Positions 5,975 through 6,282 of a stretch of 6,282 nucleotides of DNA are shown piece by piece. The DNA lies in NCBI GenBank assembly GCA_016181165.1, contig JACOZU010000009.1, positions 1-6,282 on the forward strand. The letters run 5' to 3'. The notes beneath the pieces were generated by a model that saw only the letters and a program-made list of their open reading frames with translations, made no database searches and was not told where the DNA came from. The position numbers and the translations under genes were made by a program. Source of the DNA: Candidatus Woesebacteria bacterium. GTDB taxonomy: Bacteria; Patescibacteriota; Microgenomatia; UBA8517. The first letter of the stretch is position 1. The number at the start of each line of letters is the position of its first letter.

Positions 5975-6282
5975 ATCGACGCCAGATTTTATGGTCTGGA
6001 AAATACCGGCATCGGCCGCTATACAATCGGACTGGTAAAGTCTCTGGCCAAGATAGACAGGAAAAACCGCTATTACATTCTTCTCAGGAAAAAATACTTC
6101 GACCGGCTAAACTTACCTTCAAACTGGAAGAAAGTTCTGGCCGATATTCCGCACTATAGTTTTAACGAGCAAAGACTCCTGCCCAAAATAATCAAAGATG
6201 TCAGTCCGGACTTGACTCACTTTTTGCATTTTAATGTCCCGGTGAGCCTTAGGGGCAAATTTGTGGTGACCATCCATGACCT
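5963..6282 (+). CDS. GT4 family glycosyltransferase, N-terminal part (3' end outside window)
   Basis: The open frame from ATG 5963 runs off the end, giving 106 complete codons. It begins MKILIDARFYGLENTGIGRYTIGLV, the usual opening of GT-B mannosyltransferase-like GT4 enzymes: first beta strand (residues 1-7), then the glycine-rich acceptor loop NTGIGRY (14-20) and helix. It continues with NRYYILLRKKYF, NWKKVLADIPHYSFNEQRLLP (54-74), PDLTHFLHFNVP (82-93) and FVVTIHDL (100-107), matching the order of the N-terminal Rossmann domain. The C-terminal donor-binding domain is not in the window. The start at 5963 is required because the two identical upstream ATGs (5923, 5943) are in other frames and stop after seven codons. 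It would act in the cytoplasm on the same glycan as its neighbours. Confidence 0.88.
   Translation, partial: MKILIDARFYGLENTGIGRYTIGLVKSLAKIDRKNRYYILLRKKYFDRLNLPSNWKKVLADIPHYSFNEQRLLPKIIKDVSPDLTHFLHFNVPVSLRGKFVVTIHD

Noticed and set aside
1..6282. CRISPR array, mobile element or toxin-antitoxin system
   Set aside because: The only repeats seen are the two immediate tandem duplications, without spacers, terminal inverted repeats or transposase motifs, and all genes are glycan-related or membrane proteins.
1..6282. Alternative genetic code (TGA as glycine or tryptophan, as in some CPR lineages)
   Set aside because: TGA ends the upstream membrane protein, the ligase-like gene and the GT39-like gene at natural positions, and tryptophans are TGG.

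Overview
The window (6,282 bp, moderate GC) is one block of co-directional, tightly packed plus-strand genes for cell-surface polysaccharide or glycoprotein-glycan assembly. The protein style (GT2 proteins with VDNAS-type motifs and a GGYFPTL segment, an O-antigen-ligase-like protein with GTGYSSITLATDND, a GT39-like protein with an ADWHSWRQADTA loop, and the GT4 opening MKILIDARFYG) suggests a Candidate Phyla Radiation bacterium, most likely Microgenomates-like, probably from a metagenome. This assignment is pattern recognition, not a search result. TGA is used as a stop codon and tryptophan is TGG throughout, so nothing suggests a recoded genome.

Layout, left to right: the C-terminal tail of a membrane protein (1-171); a GT2 glycosyltransferase (173-1018); a multi-spanning polymerase/ligase-like protein (978-2372); a GT39/ArnT-like membrane glycosyltransferase (2379-3831) split into two open frames; a cytoplasmic GT4 glycosyltransferase (3828-5027); a second GT2 (5017-5922); a triplicated start region (5923-5974); and the 5' end of another GT4 gene (5963-6282, running off the window). 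Junctions are a 1-nt gap, a roughly 41-nt overlap, a 6-nt gap, an ATGA overlap, an 11-nt overlap and a 40-nt spacer. They read as one translationally coupled operon. I see no promoter, terminator, RNA gene, mobile element, CRISPR array or minus-strand gene, and no gene-free stretch over 300 bases.

The GT2 and GT4 enzymes would transfer nucleotide-sugar residues to a lipid carrier at the inner face of the membrane. The GT39-like protein would use lipid-phosphate sugars on the outer face, and the ligase/polymerase-like protein would polymerise or attach the glycan there.

The unusual part is a concentration of small structural lesions. (1) The first GT2 lacks about 24 residues, including its DxD metal-binding motif, when aligned with the second GT2. 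(2) The GT39-like gene carries an exact 52-bp tandem duplication that breaks its frame; removing one unit restores a continuous 466-codon frame. (3) The last gene's first 12 bases occur three times with a 20-bp period, making two 7-codon mini-ORFs chained by ATGA overlaps. (4) Less certain anomalies sit in the GT39-like protein after SVR and at the usual KILEAM motif of the GT4. These could be assembly artefacts, gene decay, or reversible on/off switching of surface glycan genes. The sequence alone cannot decide.
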